Source: Gammaproteobacteria bacterium (lineage in GTDB: Bacteria > Pseudomonadota > Gammaproteobacteria > GRL18). Taken from it: a stretch of 32,930 nucleotides of DNA. Positions within the stretch are counted from its first letter, which is position 1; each line of letters starts with the position of its first letter. The position numbers were made by a program, and so were the translations under genes. The notes under the pieces are model-generated. The model was not told the origin of the DNA and did no database searches. It was given only the letters and a program-made list of their open reading frames with translations. Below, one piece after another: positions 1 to 8,657 of this stretch. The stretch spans positions 1 through 32,930 of the forward strand of contig JADGEM010000050.1 of NCBI GenBank assembly GCA_016744375.1, given 5' to 3'.

Positions 1-37
1 AAAAGCCCGATACGGCAAACCGTATCGGGCTTTTTTT
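1..37. terminator. Strong bidirectional intrinsic terminator
   Basis: A perfect 15-bp inverted repeat (1-15 and 20-34) encloses a 4-base loop, and a run of seven T ends it on the plus strand. On the minus strand the stem is followed by at least four T before the window edge. It lies about 60 bases beyond the stop of hdrB, so it can end the minus-strand qmoAB-hdrCB operon and also a plus-strand gene entering from the left. A second, weaker hairpin (63-69 with 88-94, arms CTTCAGC/GCTGAAG) lies just after the hdrB stop. Confidence 0.85.
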
Positions 38-97
38 AGGGCGGATCTGCGGAACCAGTTCTCTTCAGCTATTGACTAAAAAAAACCGCTGAAGCCT

Positions 98-994
98 CTA
101 CGCGCCGGCGATCTTATTCAGCTTTTCAGCCTGAATGACCTGCCCGTTCAGTGCCGAATCTTTCGCATTGCGACCAAAGGCTACCGACATCAATGTTGAG
201 TAGTACACCACCGGAATATTAAAATTGGTGCCGAACTTCTCATTGATTTTATCCTGATAGACTTCCGTATTCATCTGACAGACAGGGCAGGGGGTGACAA
301 TCATATCCGCCCCATGGTCCATTGCTGATTCCAGAATTGGCTTAATGAGGTTAAAGCTCTTATCCGGCTCAGAGAACGCCAGAGCACCGCCACAACAGGA
401 GACCTTCTTCTCATAATCACGGATGGGCTCACCACCGACGGCAGCCACCATATTATCCAGATAAGCCGGGTTCTCAAACGACTCGCCGTCAATACCAAAA
501 GGACGATTGGTCTGACAACCGACATAACCGGCGATTTTAATGCCTTCTAAGGGTTTTTTCACCTTCTCAGTAATGGCCGCCATGCCGATGTCCTCGACCA
601 GAACTTCCACCATATGACGGATGTTCTTATCATTGTTCATCGTCAGACCGGCTTCTTTCAGTGCCAGACCGGTGCCTTCTTTGATTCTGGTGCTGTCAGC
701 AATCCGCTCAGACGCTTCGCGCGTGGCTAACCAGCAGGCGGCACAGGTGGCCACGATATCCTGCTTGGGATGCTGCTGCTCAGACAGCGCAATATTACGG
801 GCTGACAACGAGATACGCGGTAACTCACCACCACCGGCATAACCAATGGATGCGGCACAACAGTTCCAGTCATCAATGGTGTTCAGTTTGATGTCCAGCT
901 CTTCACACATGGCATTGACCGAAGTCAGGTAATTGGAAGAAGAGGCCCCTGATTGGGAAGAACAGCCCGGGTAAAATGAATATTCTTTTGACAT
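98..994 (-). CDS. hdrB: HdrB-like heterodisulfide reductase subunit B (CCG-domain protein) of a Qmo-type complex
   Basis: This 298-residue protein has two cysteine-rich CCG domains of the HdrB family. The first has YPGCSSQ near residue 10 and WNCCAAS near 45. The second has GYVGCQ, SCCGG and TPCPVCQ, a complete CCG motif. In methanogen HdrB such motifs hold non-cubane [4Fe-4S] clusters that handle thiol/disulfide chemistry. No membrane segment or signal peptide is visible, so it should be cytoplasmic. It is the last gene of qmoA-qmoB-hdrC-hdrB, 15 bases after hdrC, with an AGGA-type ribosome site before the ATG. Here it probably forms, with HdrC, the electron exit or entry module in place of QmoC. 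The natural substrate cannot be read from the sequence. It could be annotated simply as a CoB-CoM heterodisulfide reductase B homologue, but methanogenic function is not implied. Confidence 0.88.
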   Translation of the reverse strand: MSKEYSFYPGCSSQSGASSSNYLTSVNAMCEELDIKLNTIDDWNCCAASIGYAGGGELPRISLSARNIALSEQQHPKQDIVATCAACWLATREASERIADSTRIKEGTGLALKEAGLTMNNDKNIRHMVEVLVEDIGMAAITEKVKKPLEGIKIAGYVGCQTNRPFGIDGESFENPAYLDNMVAAVGGEPIRDYEKKVSCCGGALAFSEPDKSFNLIKPILESAMDHGADMIVTPCPVCQMNTEVYQDKINEKFGTNFNIPVVYYSTLMSVAFGRNAKDSALNGQVIQAEKLNKIAGA

Positions 995-1009
995 GATATT
1001 TCCTATCCT

Positions 1010-1636
1010 CTACTTGCTATTGGCTTCAATGGTATCGTTTTCAATTTCCGCCGCCTTTTTCAACATGGCATGGAAACCGGACTTGTCTTTGACACTATGA
1101 CCACCCCAGGCTTCATTGATTGCCATGCGCTTGGTCTTTAACATATTCAGACCGAGCTTCTGGTTGGCCATGGCGGTTTTCACGCCCTCGCCGAAACCGT
1201 TCATGAAGTACAGGCTGATACCCAGCTTCAATTCATTGACGCGACCCTTGCTGCTCAGGTTGTTCCAGAACAACTGCGCAAACTTGGCCGTGGGCTGAGT
1301 TTTAGGCACCAGATTCAGACGCTTGGCATAAGTGGCCAGACCGTGCATGATGTGGGTAATGGGTAACTCACGCGGACAACGGGCAATACAGTTGTAACAC
1401 GACGTACACATCCACATGGAGTCACTGGCGAGGACTGCCTCACGCTTATTGGCGCGTATCATCATAAAGATTTTCTGCGGCGTGTGCTCCCAATGCGGGC
1501 CCATGGGGCAGGAGCCCGCACAGACACCACACTGCATACACATCTGCACCCTATCGCCTTCTTCGACGTTATCGATGACTTCTTTTAAGAAGTTGCCCTT
1601 GTACTTATCGGCCAGGGCTTGGTTTAAATCACTCAT
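1010..1636 (-). CDS. hdrC: HdrC-like 2x[4Fe-4S] ferredoxin subunit of a Qmo-type complex
   Basis: This 208-residue protein carries two ferredoxin motifs, CMQCGVCAGSCPMG (about residues 33-46) and CTSCYNCIARCPRE (about 78-91), the arrangement of HdrC and of the N-terminal half of QmoC. The rest (about 95-208) is soluble in character, with no cytochrome-b-like membrane helices. That is the key difference from canonical QmoC, which fuses an HdrC domain to a haem-b membrane domain. It should relay electrons between QmoAB flavin/Fe-S centres and HdrB. The ATG is preceded by AGGAGA at good spacing, 17 bases after qmoB. The assignment to the family is firm, while the role in sulfur oxidation is inferred from the operon. 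Confidence 0.88.
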   Translation of the reverse strand: MSDLNQALADKYKGNFLKEVIDNVEEGDRVQMCMQCGVCAGSCPMGPHWEHTPQKIFMMIRANKREAVLASDSMWMCTSCYNCIARCPRELPITHIMHGLATYAKRLNLVPKTQPTAKFAQLFWNNLSSKGRVNELKLGISLYFMNGFGEGVKTAMANQKLGLNMLKTKRMAINEAWGGHSVKDKSGFHAMLKKAAEIENDTIEANSK

Positions 1637-1653
1637 TTATACGTTCTCCTAGC

Positions 1654-3954
1654 TTAGAATTTGAAGGGGCTCATGCCGATTTCGTCAATGGTCTTGGCCA
1701 TATCATTAATCAACTCGGGCACTCGATGAATGTCGGTAATAGCAACTTCGTGCACTGCCACCCGCTCTGCTTCCAGATTCAATGTCTGCAGGGTATCAGC
1801 AATCTTACTCATGCGCGTATGCGCCATTTCAGAGCCTTTGACAAAGTGACACTGATAATCATCGCCTTTCTTACAACCCATCAGTACCACGCCGTCATAA
1901 CCGCTGTTTAAGGCATCGGTGATCCAGATGGTATTGACCGAGCCTAAGCAGCGCACCGGAATGACCCGGACAAAGGCCGAGTATTCAAAGCGGTTCTGAG
2001 CCGCCATATCCAGCGCAGGGTAGGCATCATTTTCACAGGCCAGCACCAGTAAGCGCGGCTTCTCATCAAACTCATCCGGGATATCACAGGCCTTAATTTG
2101 TTGACCAACCGAATCAATGGAGTAGTTCTCAAAAGAAATGACCCGTACCGGACAGGCACCCATACAGGTACCACAACGACGACAACGGGCTTCGTTGTAT
2201 TCGGGGAAGCCTTTGTCATCAAAACCAATGGCGCCAAAGGGGCATTCCATCATACAGCGTTTACACTGAGTACAGCCTTCCTTACGGAAGCTTGGGTAAG
2301 ACAAATCACCGGCACGAGGGTGTGCCGCCATGCCTTTACCAGCATTCTCAATGGCCTGAATGGCTTTCATGGTGGCGCCGGTGGCGTCTTCCTGAGCCTG
2401 CTGCGTGTCCATGGGACGTCTTGTGGGTCCAGCGGCATAAATACCGGTACGACGGGTTTCATAAGGGAAACAGATGAAGTGTGAGTCGTTAAAGCCGGAC
2501 ACCAGCTGCGGTAAGTCTGAGCCCTGACGGTATTTCAGGTTTAGAATGGATTCCACTGGAATGGCGATTTCGTCCAGTACTTCCTGAGGGACTTCTTTGT
2601 TTTCGGCTTCCAGTTGAGTCTTCTGAGCACTGAGCTCATCTTCACGTTCATTGTTGCGACCGGAGTTGGGTATCATACCCGTGGCCAGGACCACTAAATC
2701 GGCATCAATGGTGTCTTCTTCATCGAGAATTAAATCACTGAAGGTGACGTTGCCGTTTTTATCGACTGCGGAAACGGTGCCCTTGCGGAAGGTCACGCCT
2801 TTGTTCTGGCCGCTGCGGTAGAAATCTTCACCACCGGCACCCGGGGTGCGTAAGTCAGTGAATAAAATCGTGGTCTGTACGTCAATGCTGCTGCCTTCGG
2901 CGGCTTTTTCAGCATTGTCTTTGAGGTACATGGCCTGTTTGATACTGGTGTTACAACAGTGACCGGAGCAGTAAGACAGATGCCCTTCTTTATCACTGCG
3001 CTGACCGGCACACTGAACAAAGACCACATGCTGCACTTCTTTACCGTCAGAAGGGCGCTTAATGGCGCCGCCATCGGCGGCTTTGGCCAGGGCTTCCATT
3101 TCTAACTGGGTAATAACGTCCGGTGCTTCGGAGTAACTGAATTCGGTCAGTTTGTTGGCATCGTATTCGATTTGACCCGAGGCCTGAATAATCGAGCCAC
3201 AGGAAATGGTTTGAGCCGCATCAGTGGAGCCATCAGCGTTACTGGCGCTGATTTCCACATCAAAACGACCGGGTGCACCGTCTGAGCTGCTCAACACGGA
3301 GTTCAGGTAAATGCTCACCTTGTCATCATCTTCGAGCATTTTAGCAAGTTCAGTGACGCCGGTGTCTTCTGGATCGGCATAAGGGGCCCGCGTGGGGGCA
3401 CGCTTGTACAACTGACCGGTGGTGCCACCCAGGGTATCACTCTTTTCAACTAAAGACACCTGGTAACCGGCCCGCGCCGCTTCAATGGCTGCGGTCATAC
3501 CGGTAATACCACCACCGACTACTAACACGTGGCGATTGGTGCCCTGTTCTTCAGACGCCTTTGGTGTCGCCATGAATTTGATTTCGGCACAGCCCATGCG
3601 CACATAATCTTCGGCCATCTCCTGAGTGGTTTCCTGAGACTCATCGTCTTCAGGGCGCACCCAGATGACGCCTTCGCGTAAGTTGACGCGTGAGGTTGGG
3701 ATTTCGGAGAAGCTGAAGGCGTCGGTTTTGGCGCGCCGGGAACAGGCCGCAATGACAACGCGGTTGGCTTCACCGGAATCAATGTCGTCCTGTATCATTT
3801 TAACGCCTTCGGCGCCGCATAAGAAATCGTGGCTCTTTGCGACCGCCACACGACCTTCACGGGTCGCTATCATTTCGAGTTGGTCTGTGTTCAGGCGATT
3901 GCCCAGATCACAGCCCTTACAGATGTATGCACCTGTTTTAATTTCATCGGCCAT
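1654..3954 (-). CDS. qmoB: QmoB-like HdrA/MvhD-fused flavoprotein, quinone-interacting oxidoreductase subunit B
   Basis: This 766-residue protein has a short Cys-containing N-terminal region (CKGC near residue 13), an HdrA-type FAD domain starting with VLVVGGGITGMTAA near residue 143, and a conserved Cys segment (FVQCAGQR followed by YCSGHCCNTS). It continues with two [4Fe-4S] ferredoxin motifs at about 558-605 (CTQCKRCMMECP and CRRCGTCMGACP) and ends in an MvhD/FlxD-like domain at about 625-755 (VRCLGSVN, GCKKGDDYQCH). This order and length match QmoB, which pairs with QmoA to exchange electrons with APS reductase. It starts 2 bases after qmoA, with its ribosome site (GGGAG) inside the end of qmoA, so the two are translationally coupled. 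No aprAB is in the window, so the APS reductase link rests on family knowledge. Confidence 0.9.
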   Translation of the reverse strand: MADEIKTGAYICKGCDLGNRLNTDQLEMIATREGRVAVAKSHDFLCGAEGVKMIQDDIDSGEANRVVIAACSRRAKTDAFSFSEIPTSRVNLREGVIWVRPEDDESQETTQEMAEDYVRMGCAEIKFMATPKASEEQGTNRHVLVVGGGITGMTAAIEAARAGYQVSLVEKSDTLGGTTGQLYKRAPTRAPYADPEDTGVTELAKMLEDDDKVSIYLNSVLSSSDGAPGRFDVEISASNADGSTDAAQTISCGSIIQASGQIEYDANKLTEFSYSEAPDVITQLEMEALAKAADGGAIKRPSDGKEVQHVVFVQCAGQRSDKEGHLSYCSGHCCNTSIKQAMYLKDNAEKAAEGSSIDVQTTILFTDLRTPGAGGEDFYRSGQNKGVTFRKGTVSAVDKNGNVTFSDLILDEEDTIDADLVVLATGMIPNSGRNNEREDELSAQKTQLEAENKEVPQEVLDEIAIPVESILNLKYRQGSDLPQLVSGFNDSHFICFPYETRRTGIYAAGPTRRPMDTQQAQEDATGATMKAIQAIENAGKGMAAHPRAGDLSYPSFRKEGCTQCKRCMMECPFGAIGFDDKGFPEYNEARCRRCGTCMGACPVRVISFENYSIDSVGQQIKACDIPDEFDEKPRLLVLACENDAYPALDMAAQNRFEYSAFVRVIPVRCLGSVNTIWITDALNSGYDGVVLMGCKKGDDYQCHFVKGSEMAHTRMSKIADTLQTLNLEAERVAVHEVAITDIHRVPELINDMAKTIDEIGMSPFKF

Positions 3955-3956
3955 GG

Positions 3957-5255
3957 TTATTTAGCTCCCTCGTTTTGTGGGCTGACGGCGCCAACCTGGT
4001 TAATCACTTGGACAGCACGCAGGGCACTGGCTGTGGCACTTTGTACCGCACGGTTCACGTCCAGGGCATCGGAACTGCAGCCGGCGGCGAACACGCCACC
4101 GTTCTTTTCGTCCATTTCGATAAAGCCTTCTTCGTTGAGCACGATGTCGACCGGGAAGTCGCCCTGGTTGACGCTGGGCTCCATGCCGACCGCCAGTACC
4201 ACCAGGTCGTATTCATTGGCATAACGGTGATAACCTTCGGTGTCCACGCCATTGAGTACGGGGTTGTTGTTTTCACCTTCGGTGATGAAAGCCACTTTGG
4301 ATTTGATGAACTTGACGCTGTCGTCTTCCTGAACTTTCTGGTAGAAGTCTTCGAAACGGTCAATGGCACGGATGTCAATGTAGTAGATGTCCGAGGTGCC
4401 GTCAGTGATGTTTTCACGGACGTAGTGGGTCTGTTTTAAGGACGCCATACAGCAAATGCGGGAGCAATGCTTGAGGTAGTTGCGGTCACGGGAACCGGCA
4501 CACTGAATGAAGGCAATTTTCTTGGGCTCTGCGCCGTCAGAGGGGCGGGTTACTTTACCACCCGTTGGACCCATCAGGTCATTCATGCGCTCAAATTCAA
4601 CGTTGGTGATGACATTGTCGAAACGGTCATAGCCATAAGGCTGAATTTTATTGGCATCAAAGGGACGCCAGCCGGTGGCCCAGACAACGGCACCGGCTTT
4701 TAAATCAATACTTTCTTCTTGCATCTCCAGGTCAATGGCGTCTGCCGGGCAGGCGTCTTTGGCTTTCGTCGCATCGTCAGTGCCGATAATGCGCTCATCC
4801 AGTACATAAGTCTGCGGATAGGCATTGTTATAGGCAATGTAGGCGCCTTTGCGTTGGTTCAGACCGTAGTTGAATTCGTTGTCAAATTCGGCTTCTACGG
4901 CGTCAGTACATTGGCCGCAGGCCGTACAGTTGTTGGTCACGTAACGCGGCTTAAGCTTCACTTTGATGCTGTAATCACCCTTGTCACCACTGATGTCGGT
5001 GACTTCGGCCATCGTCAGGATGGTCAGGTTAGGATTGCTTTTAGCACGACGCTGATTGATTTCCATACCACAGGTAGGATGACACAGCTTTGGGAAGTAC
5101 TTATGCAGTTGAGTAACACGGCCACCTATATAGGCGTTTTTTTCAACCAGTATCACTTGCTTGCCTGCTTCTGCAGCTTCTAGGGCAGCGCTGATACCAC
5201 TGATACCGCCACCTACGACTAGTATAGTCTCGTTGGTTGCAACAATATCCGACAT
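3957..5255 (-). CDS. qmoA: QmoA-like HdrA-family flavoprotein, quinone-interacting oxidoreductase subunit A
   Basis: This 432-residue protein opens with a dinucleotide-binding GGGISG motif (residues 15-20) and the HdrA-type segment LCHPTCGMEIN near 57. It then has NCTACGQC near 108, an IQCAGSRDR...HCSRICCMAS cysteine segment, and a second FAD-binding stretch near the end (VFAAGCSSDALDV). This fits QmoA, the FAD subunit that works with QmoB to couple APS reductase to a membrane or soluble carrier. It is the first gene of a four-gene minus-strand operon. The ATG is set by GGAGG at 5263-5267. Codon use and G+C are clearly higher than in the genes to the right. HdrA of another pathway is the main alternative; the QmoB neighbour with its MvhD tail makes QmoA the better call. 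Confidence 0.9.
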   Translation of the reverse strand: MSDIVATNETILVVGGGISGISAALEAAEAGKQVILVEKNAYIGGRVTQLHKYFPKLCHPTCGMEINQRRAKSNPNLTILTMAEVTDISGDKGDYSIKVKLKPRYVTNNCTACGQCTDAVEAEFDNEFNYGLNQRKGAYIAYNNAYPQTYVLDERIIGTDDATKAKDACPADAIDLEMQEESIDLKAGAVVWATGWRPFDANKIQPYGYDRFDNVITNVEFERMNDLMGPTGGKVTRPSDGAEPKKIAFIQCAGSRDRNYLKHCSRICCMASLKQTHYVRENITDGTSDIYYIDIRAIDRFEDFYQKVQEDDSVKFIKSKVAFITEGENNNPVLNGVDTEGYHRYANEYDLVVLAVGMEPSVNQGDFPVDIVLNEEGFIEMDEKNGGVFAAGCSSDALDVNRAVQSATASALRAVQVINQVGAVSPQNEGAK

Positions 5256-5280
5256 CGAATTTCCTCCACGGAGCGGATTG

Positions 5281-5350
5281 ATAAAAAAAGAATTTCTGGA
5301 GATTCACCCTCTTAGGTCTTATCTCTTAAACAATGACTCTCCAGAAATTC
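5281..5350 (-). terminator. Stem-loop with T-run in the qmoA leader (terminator or attenuator)
   Basis: Read on the minus strand, a perfect 13-bp inverted repeat (5350-5338 with 5302-5290; arm GAATTTCTGGAGA) with a 35-base loop is followed at once by seven T (5289-5283). It could end transcription from the upstream yqhA gene. However, only about 25 bases separate the T-run from the qmoA start and ribosome site, which leaves no room for a promoter after it. The qmo promoter must then lie upstream and read through the hairpin. The loop holds three 7-base near-repeats (5309-5329, each with TCTTA). Confidence 0.55.
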
Positions 5351-5483
5351 CTTATACGAATAGTTTTTCTATTAATAAAATAGAGAGGGGGAGGATACCT
5401 TTTTTTGTGCTGTTTTTCCATGAAAAGCAGACAAAAATGGCAGTTTTATGACCTATATCAGGAAGGTCTAATTCTTATGCTGC

Positions 5484-5502
5484 GCTAATGATAATCATTA
5501 GT
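5484..5502. promoter_or_regulatory. Fur-box-like palindrome upstream of the qmo operon
   Basis: Positions 5485-5501 are a perfect 17-base palindrome with a single central base (arms CTAATGAT/ATCATTAG). Over 19 bases the site agrees with the classical Fur box GATAATGATAATCATTATC at 16 positions by hand comparison. It overlaps the stop codon of yqhA and lies about 230 bases upstream of qmoA. Iron control of an Fe-S-rich complex is plausible, but no clear -10/-35 pair could be placed next to it. Confidence 0.5.
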
Positions 5503-6013
5503 GTTTTCCAACTTTTCCCAGGAAGAAAAGCCCGACAGAAACGGCAGTAATTGATAAGGCAAAATAGAGCATATCTAATGCTCCATTGTATTGAGTATCT
5601 GCTATTTTTTGAAAAAAGCCAACGACTAGAACCATAACAATGACTTTGGAAATCTTGTCTTTCAGTTGGTCGAGTGAATGAATGGCTAAAATTTTACTGC
5701 CTTTGCCTGAATCATCTTTTGCCGCATCAATATCGGAGATAAAAAGTTCATAAAGCCCAAAAGAAAAAATGAGCATAACAACACCGATCAGGTAGAAATC
5801 AACGGCACCAATAATACCGCCAACGACATCCTCATGAAAATGTTCAGGGTGAGCATGAGCAAGATAAGTGCGGATTACGAACGTTGCTGTTTCATAAATA
5901 TCAACACTGGCTACAATAAATAAAATAATTGCCCCGATCAGGCCAAAAAATACGGCCAGAAGAACAACAAAACGAGAGGCCCATAAGCCATTTTCAAATA
6001 ATCTTTCAAACAT
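5498..6013 (-). CDS. yqhA: YqhA/UPF0114 family inner-membrane protein
   Basis: This 171-residue membrane protein has about four hydrophobic segments (roughly residues 13-37, 65-90, 120-135 and 147-165) and the family-like stretches VASVDIYE and FSFGLYELFIS. Length and layout fit UPF0114 (E. coli YqhA). The function of the family is not established. A linker rich in charged residues (DIDAAKDDSGKGSK) lies between the second and third segments. It lies upstream of and in the same direction as the qmo operon but is separated from it by 242 bases holding a stem-loop with T-run, so co-transcription is uncertain. Its stop codon overlaps the Fur-box-like palindrome. Confidence 0.8.
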   Translation of the reverse strand: MFERLFENGLWASRFVVLLAVFFGLIGAIILFIVASVDIYETATFVIRTYLAHAHPEHFHEDVVGGIIGAVDFYLIGVVMLIFSFGLYELFISDIDAAKDDSGKGSKILAIHSLDQLKDKISKVIVMVLVVGFFQKIADTQYNGALDMLYFALSITAVSVGLFFLGKVGKH

Positions 6014-6049
6014 GTCTGAATTTCATCTTATTAAGTATTGATAAAAAAT

Positions 6050-6123
6050 ATAACTGTTCCTAAATAGTGAACATTTTTAGCCGAGAAACTGATGCTCAGT
6101 GCAAACTATTTAGGGACGGTTAT
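6050..6123. repeat. 74-bp element bounded by 19-bp imperfect inverted repeats (MITE-like)
   Basis: The arms at 6050-6068 and 6105-6123 match at 17 of 19 positions, both differences being C/T transitions. The outermost bases fit a TA target (TA just inside both ends). The interior holds a second small hairpin at 6088-6100 (ACTGA tgc TCAGT). It lies in the divergent gap between yqhA and the GGDEF-EAL gene. No coding capacity and no second copy in the window. It may be a small non-autonomous transposon relic, or a structured regulatory site. Confidence 0.5.
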
Positions 6124-6231
6124 TTATTATGACATAAGCAAAAAAATTATCGTATTTCTTTGTGAGGTTTCGGAAGCAAAACATTGAGTCTGAGCTATAA
6201 TTATATGGAATGGTATAAAAGTGATAAAAAT

Positions 6232-8655
6232 ATGAAAAAACATAGTGCGACCTCCATACAAATCTATGCCAGCATCGTTTTTTTTATCTGGACTATGATC
6301 ATTGCCTGTCTGGCAGTATGGAAAGTTAATAATAATGCAGAGACAACTCATCGGTTGGCGGAAAGTCAGGCAAGGGCGCATTTTAATAAAGACAAAGCCT
6401 TTCGGCTGTGGTTGACGGGCCATGGAAGACTTTACATCCCTGTCGGGGATAAATATCAACCCGATCCTTATCTGGCACATATCCCTGATCGCGACCTGAC
6501 TACACCCTCAGGCATTAAGTTGTCACTGATCAATCCGGCGAGAATTGTTCGTGAACTAGGGGGGCAGTATAAGAAATTATATGGAATTTCAGGCAGAGTA
6601 ACTAAAGTATCGCCCATCAATCCGAACAATGAGCCAGATGCCTGGGAAAGAGCATCCTTGCTAAAAATTGAGCAGGGGACTCAGGAAATTCTTGAGTTCA
6701 CAATGATTGATAGTCAACCGTATCTGCGAATGATTCAACCACTGCCTTTAAAAAAAGGCTGTTTACTTTGCCACTTTGAGTTGTCAGGAAAAACCAATGG
6801 TATTGGTGGTGGTGTGACCATTTCCTTACCTATGAGCGAGCTTCTTCAGCAGCAAAATATTACCAGTCAAAATGATGAACTTATGTTTTTTATTGTTTGG
6901 TGTCTAGGTACTTTAAGTATGGGGACTGTTTTTATTCGCCTTCAAATACAGACAAGAAACACCGAAAAAGCCATAAGTAAGCTTGCTGAAAGCCAGTCAC
7001 GAAATATGGCTATTATGGATTCAGCCCTGGACTCTATTATTACCATTGATGCAAAAGGAATTGTTTTAGAGGTTAATCAGGCCACAGAAAACACCTTTGG
7101 TTATAATCGCCAGAGTATGGTTGGTTATGAACTGGCTGAACTTATTATCCCACCTGAATTAAGAGGTAGTCATCGTGCCGGAATGGCAAAACTACTGGAA
7201 ACAGGTCAGTCAACAATTATTGGTACTCGAATAGAAATAAATGCTGTACATGCTGATGGTCACCAGTTTCCTGTTGAGCTTGCTATTGCACAAATCAATA
7301 CTGGTGATATATTTTTTACTGCTTACTTACGGGATTTAACTGAATCACATAAACTCAAAGAAAAACTGACCCATCAAGCTACGCATGATTCATTGACAGG
7401 TTTGATGAATCGGCAGGCCTTTGAAGAGCACCTTGGCCATGTATTACAGGGAATAGATGATAATTTACAGCATTGTTTACTCTATCTGGATTTAGACCAG
7501 TTCAAAATTGTCAATGACAGTAGCGGCCATCTTGCCGGTGATGAATTATTACGCCAGCTGAGTCTTATATTTAAGGATAAAAAGCGGAAAAGTGATACGC
7601 TTGCCAGACTGGGTGGTGATGAATTTGCTCTGTTATTAGAAGGTTGTTCAATCGAAAAAGCCAGAGATATTGCCACAGATTTAATCCATGCGGTGTATCA
7701 GTACCAGTTTGTTTGGGAAAAAGAAGTTTATTCAGTGGGTGTCAGTATTGGAATGGTTTCTGTTTCCGGCTTTGCCAACAATTATTCGGCGCTCATATCG
7801 GCAGCAGATGCGGCCTGTTATAAAGCGAAAGAAGAGGGCCGAAATCGTTACTTTATATTTAAACATGATGATGAAGAACTGAATAGAATGCGTGGCGATA
7901 TTAACTGGGTGTCACGTATTAAAAAAGCCATTACAAATAACCTGTTTATTTTATACAAGCAGGCTATTCAGCCCATTAATAAGCAATACGATAGTGGTAA
8001 AGTGCATTGTGAAATTTTATTAAGAATGAAGGATGATAACGGCAATATAATCACTCCAGATAAGTTTATACCCTGTGCTGAGCGTTATAACCTGATGCAT
8101 CTAATTGACAAATGGGTCATTGATAACACTTTTTTGTGGCTATCCCAGCAGGGTAAAAAACTTGAACAGGTTGCCTTATGCAGTATTAATTTATCTGGCC
8201 TTTCCATTACTGACACTCTTTTTTCATCATACATCATCGATAAGCTTGAAGAATATAAAATACCTGCCAATATTATTTGTTTTGAAATTACTGAAACAGT
8301 TGCTATTACAAATCTGGTTAAAGCAACTAATTTTCTTGAAAAATTGCATAAAACCGGGTGTCAATTTGCTTTAGATGATTTTGGCAGTGGTGTCTCTTCT
8401 TTTGGTTATCTGAAAAATCTACCCGTTGATTTTCTTAAAATTGATGGTGAGTTTGTGAAAGATATTACATCAAATCCAGTAAATTATGCTATGGTAAAAT
8501 CCATTAATGAAATTGGCAAAGTCATGGGTAAAAAAACAATTGCTGAATATGTTGAAGACCTGGAGACTGTTGAACGACTCAGGGCAATTAATGTTGATTA
8601 TATTCAGGGCTATGTCTTTTCCAAACCTGCACCTATTAACTTTATTTCGGAGTAA
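6232..8655 (+). CDS. Membrane DUF3365(CxxCH)-PAS-GGDEF-EAL c-di-GMP signalling protein
   Basis: This 807-residue protein (from the chosen ATG) has a membrane helix at about 7-32, then a DUF3365/Tll0287-like periplasmic domain with a possible haem-c site CLLCH (Cys177, Cys180, His181), and a second helix at about 213-233. A PAS domain follows (about 250-380), a GGDEF domain with an intact GGDEF at 461-465, and an EAL domain whose signature reads EIL (594-596). The other EAL-domain landmarks are present (DDFGSG, KIDGEF, IQGY), so diguanylate cyclase and phosphodiesterase activity are both possible. Upstream TTG (6184) and ATG (6205) starts are open in frame; 6232 is preferred because it puts a short basic stretch right before the first helix. 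Its stop lies 2 bases before cbbQ, implying one transcript. Confidence 0.85.
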   Translation: MKKHSATSIQIYASIVFFIWTMIIACLAVWKVNNNAETTHRLAESQARAHFNKDKAFRLWLTGHGRLYIPVGDKYQPDPYLAHIPDRDLTTPSGIKLSLINPARIVRELGGQYKKLYGISGRVTKVSPINPNNEPDAWERASLLKIEQGTQEILEFTMIDSQPYLRMIQPLPLKKGCLLCHFELSGKTNGIGGGVTISLPMSELLQQQNITSQNDELMFFIVWCLGTLSMGTVFIRLQIQTRNTEKAISKLAESQSRNMAIMDSALDSIITIDAKGIVLEVNQATENTFGYNRQSMVGYELAELIIPPELRGSHRAGMAKLLETGQSTIIGTRIEINAVHADGHQFPVELAIAQINTGDIFFTAYLRDLTESHKLKEKLTHQATHDSLTGLMNRQAFEEHLGHVLQGIDDNLQHCLLYLDLDQFKIVNDSSGHLAGDELLRQLSLIFKDKKRKSDTLARLGGDEFALLLEGCSIEKARDIATDLIHAVYQYQFVWEKEVYSVGVSIGMVSVSGFANNYSALISAADAACYKAKEEGRNRYFIFKHDDEELNRMRGDINWVSRIKKAITNNLFILYKQAIQPINKQYDSGKVHCEILLRMKDDNGNIITPDKFIPCAERYNLMHLIDKWVIDNTFLWLSQQGKKLEQVALCSINLSGLSITDTLFSSYIIDKLEEYKIPANIICFEITETVAITNLVKATNFLEKLHKTGCQFALDDFGSGVSSFGYLKNLPVDFLKIDGEFVKDITSNPVNYAMVKSINEIGKVMGKKTIAEYVEDLETVERLRAINVDYIQGYVFSKPAPINFISE

Positions 8656-8657
8656 TA

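Noticed and set aside
2098..2484. Long plus-strand open frames opposite qmoB, and similar ones opposite qmoA (3975-5183)
   Set aside because: They lie wholly antisense to well-supported genes with clear cofactor motifs, are rich in Thr/Val/Gly in the manner of shadow frames, and have no ribosome site or family resemblance.
5161..5451. Plus-strand frame running from qmoA antisense into the leader region
   Set aside because: It overlaps the start of qmoA and its control region, has low-complexity content and no supporting start signal.
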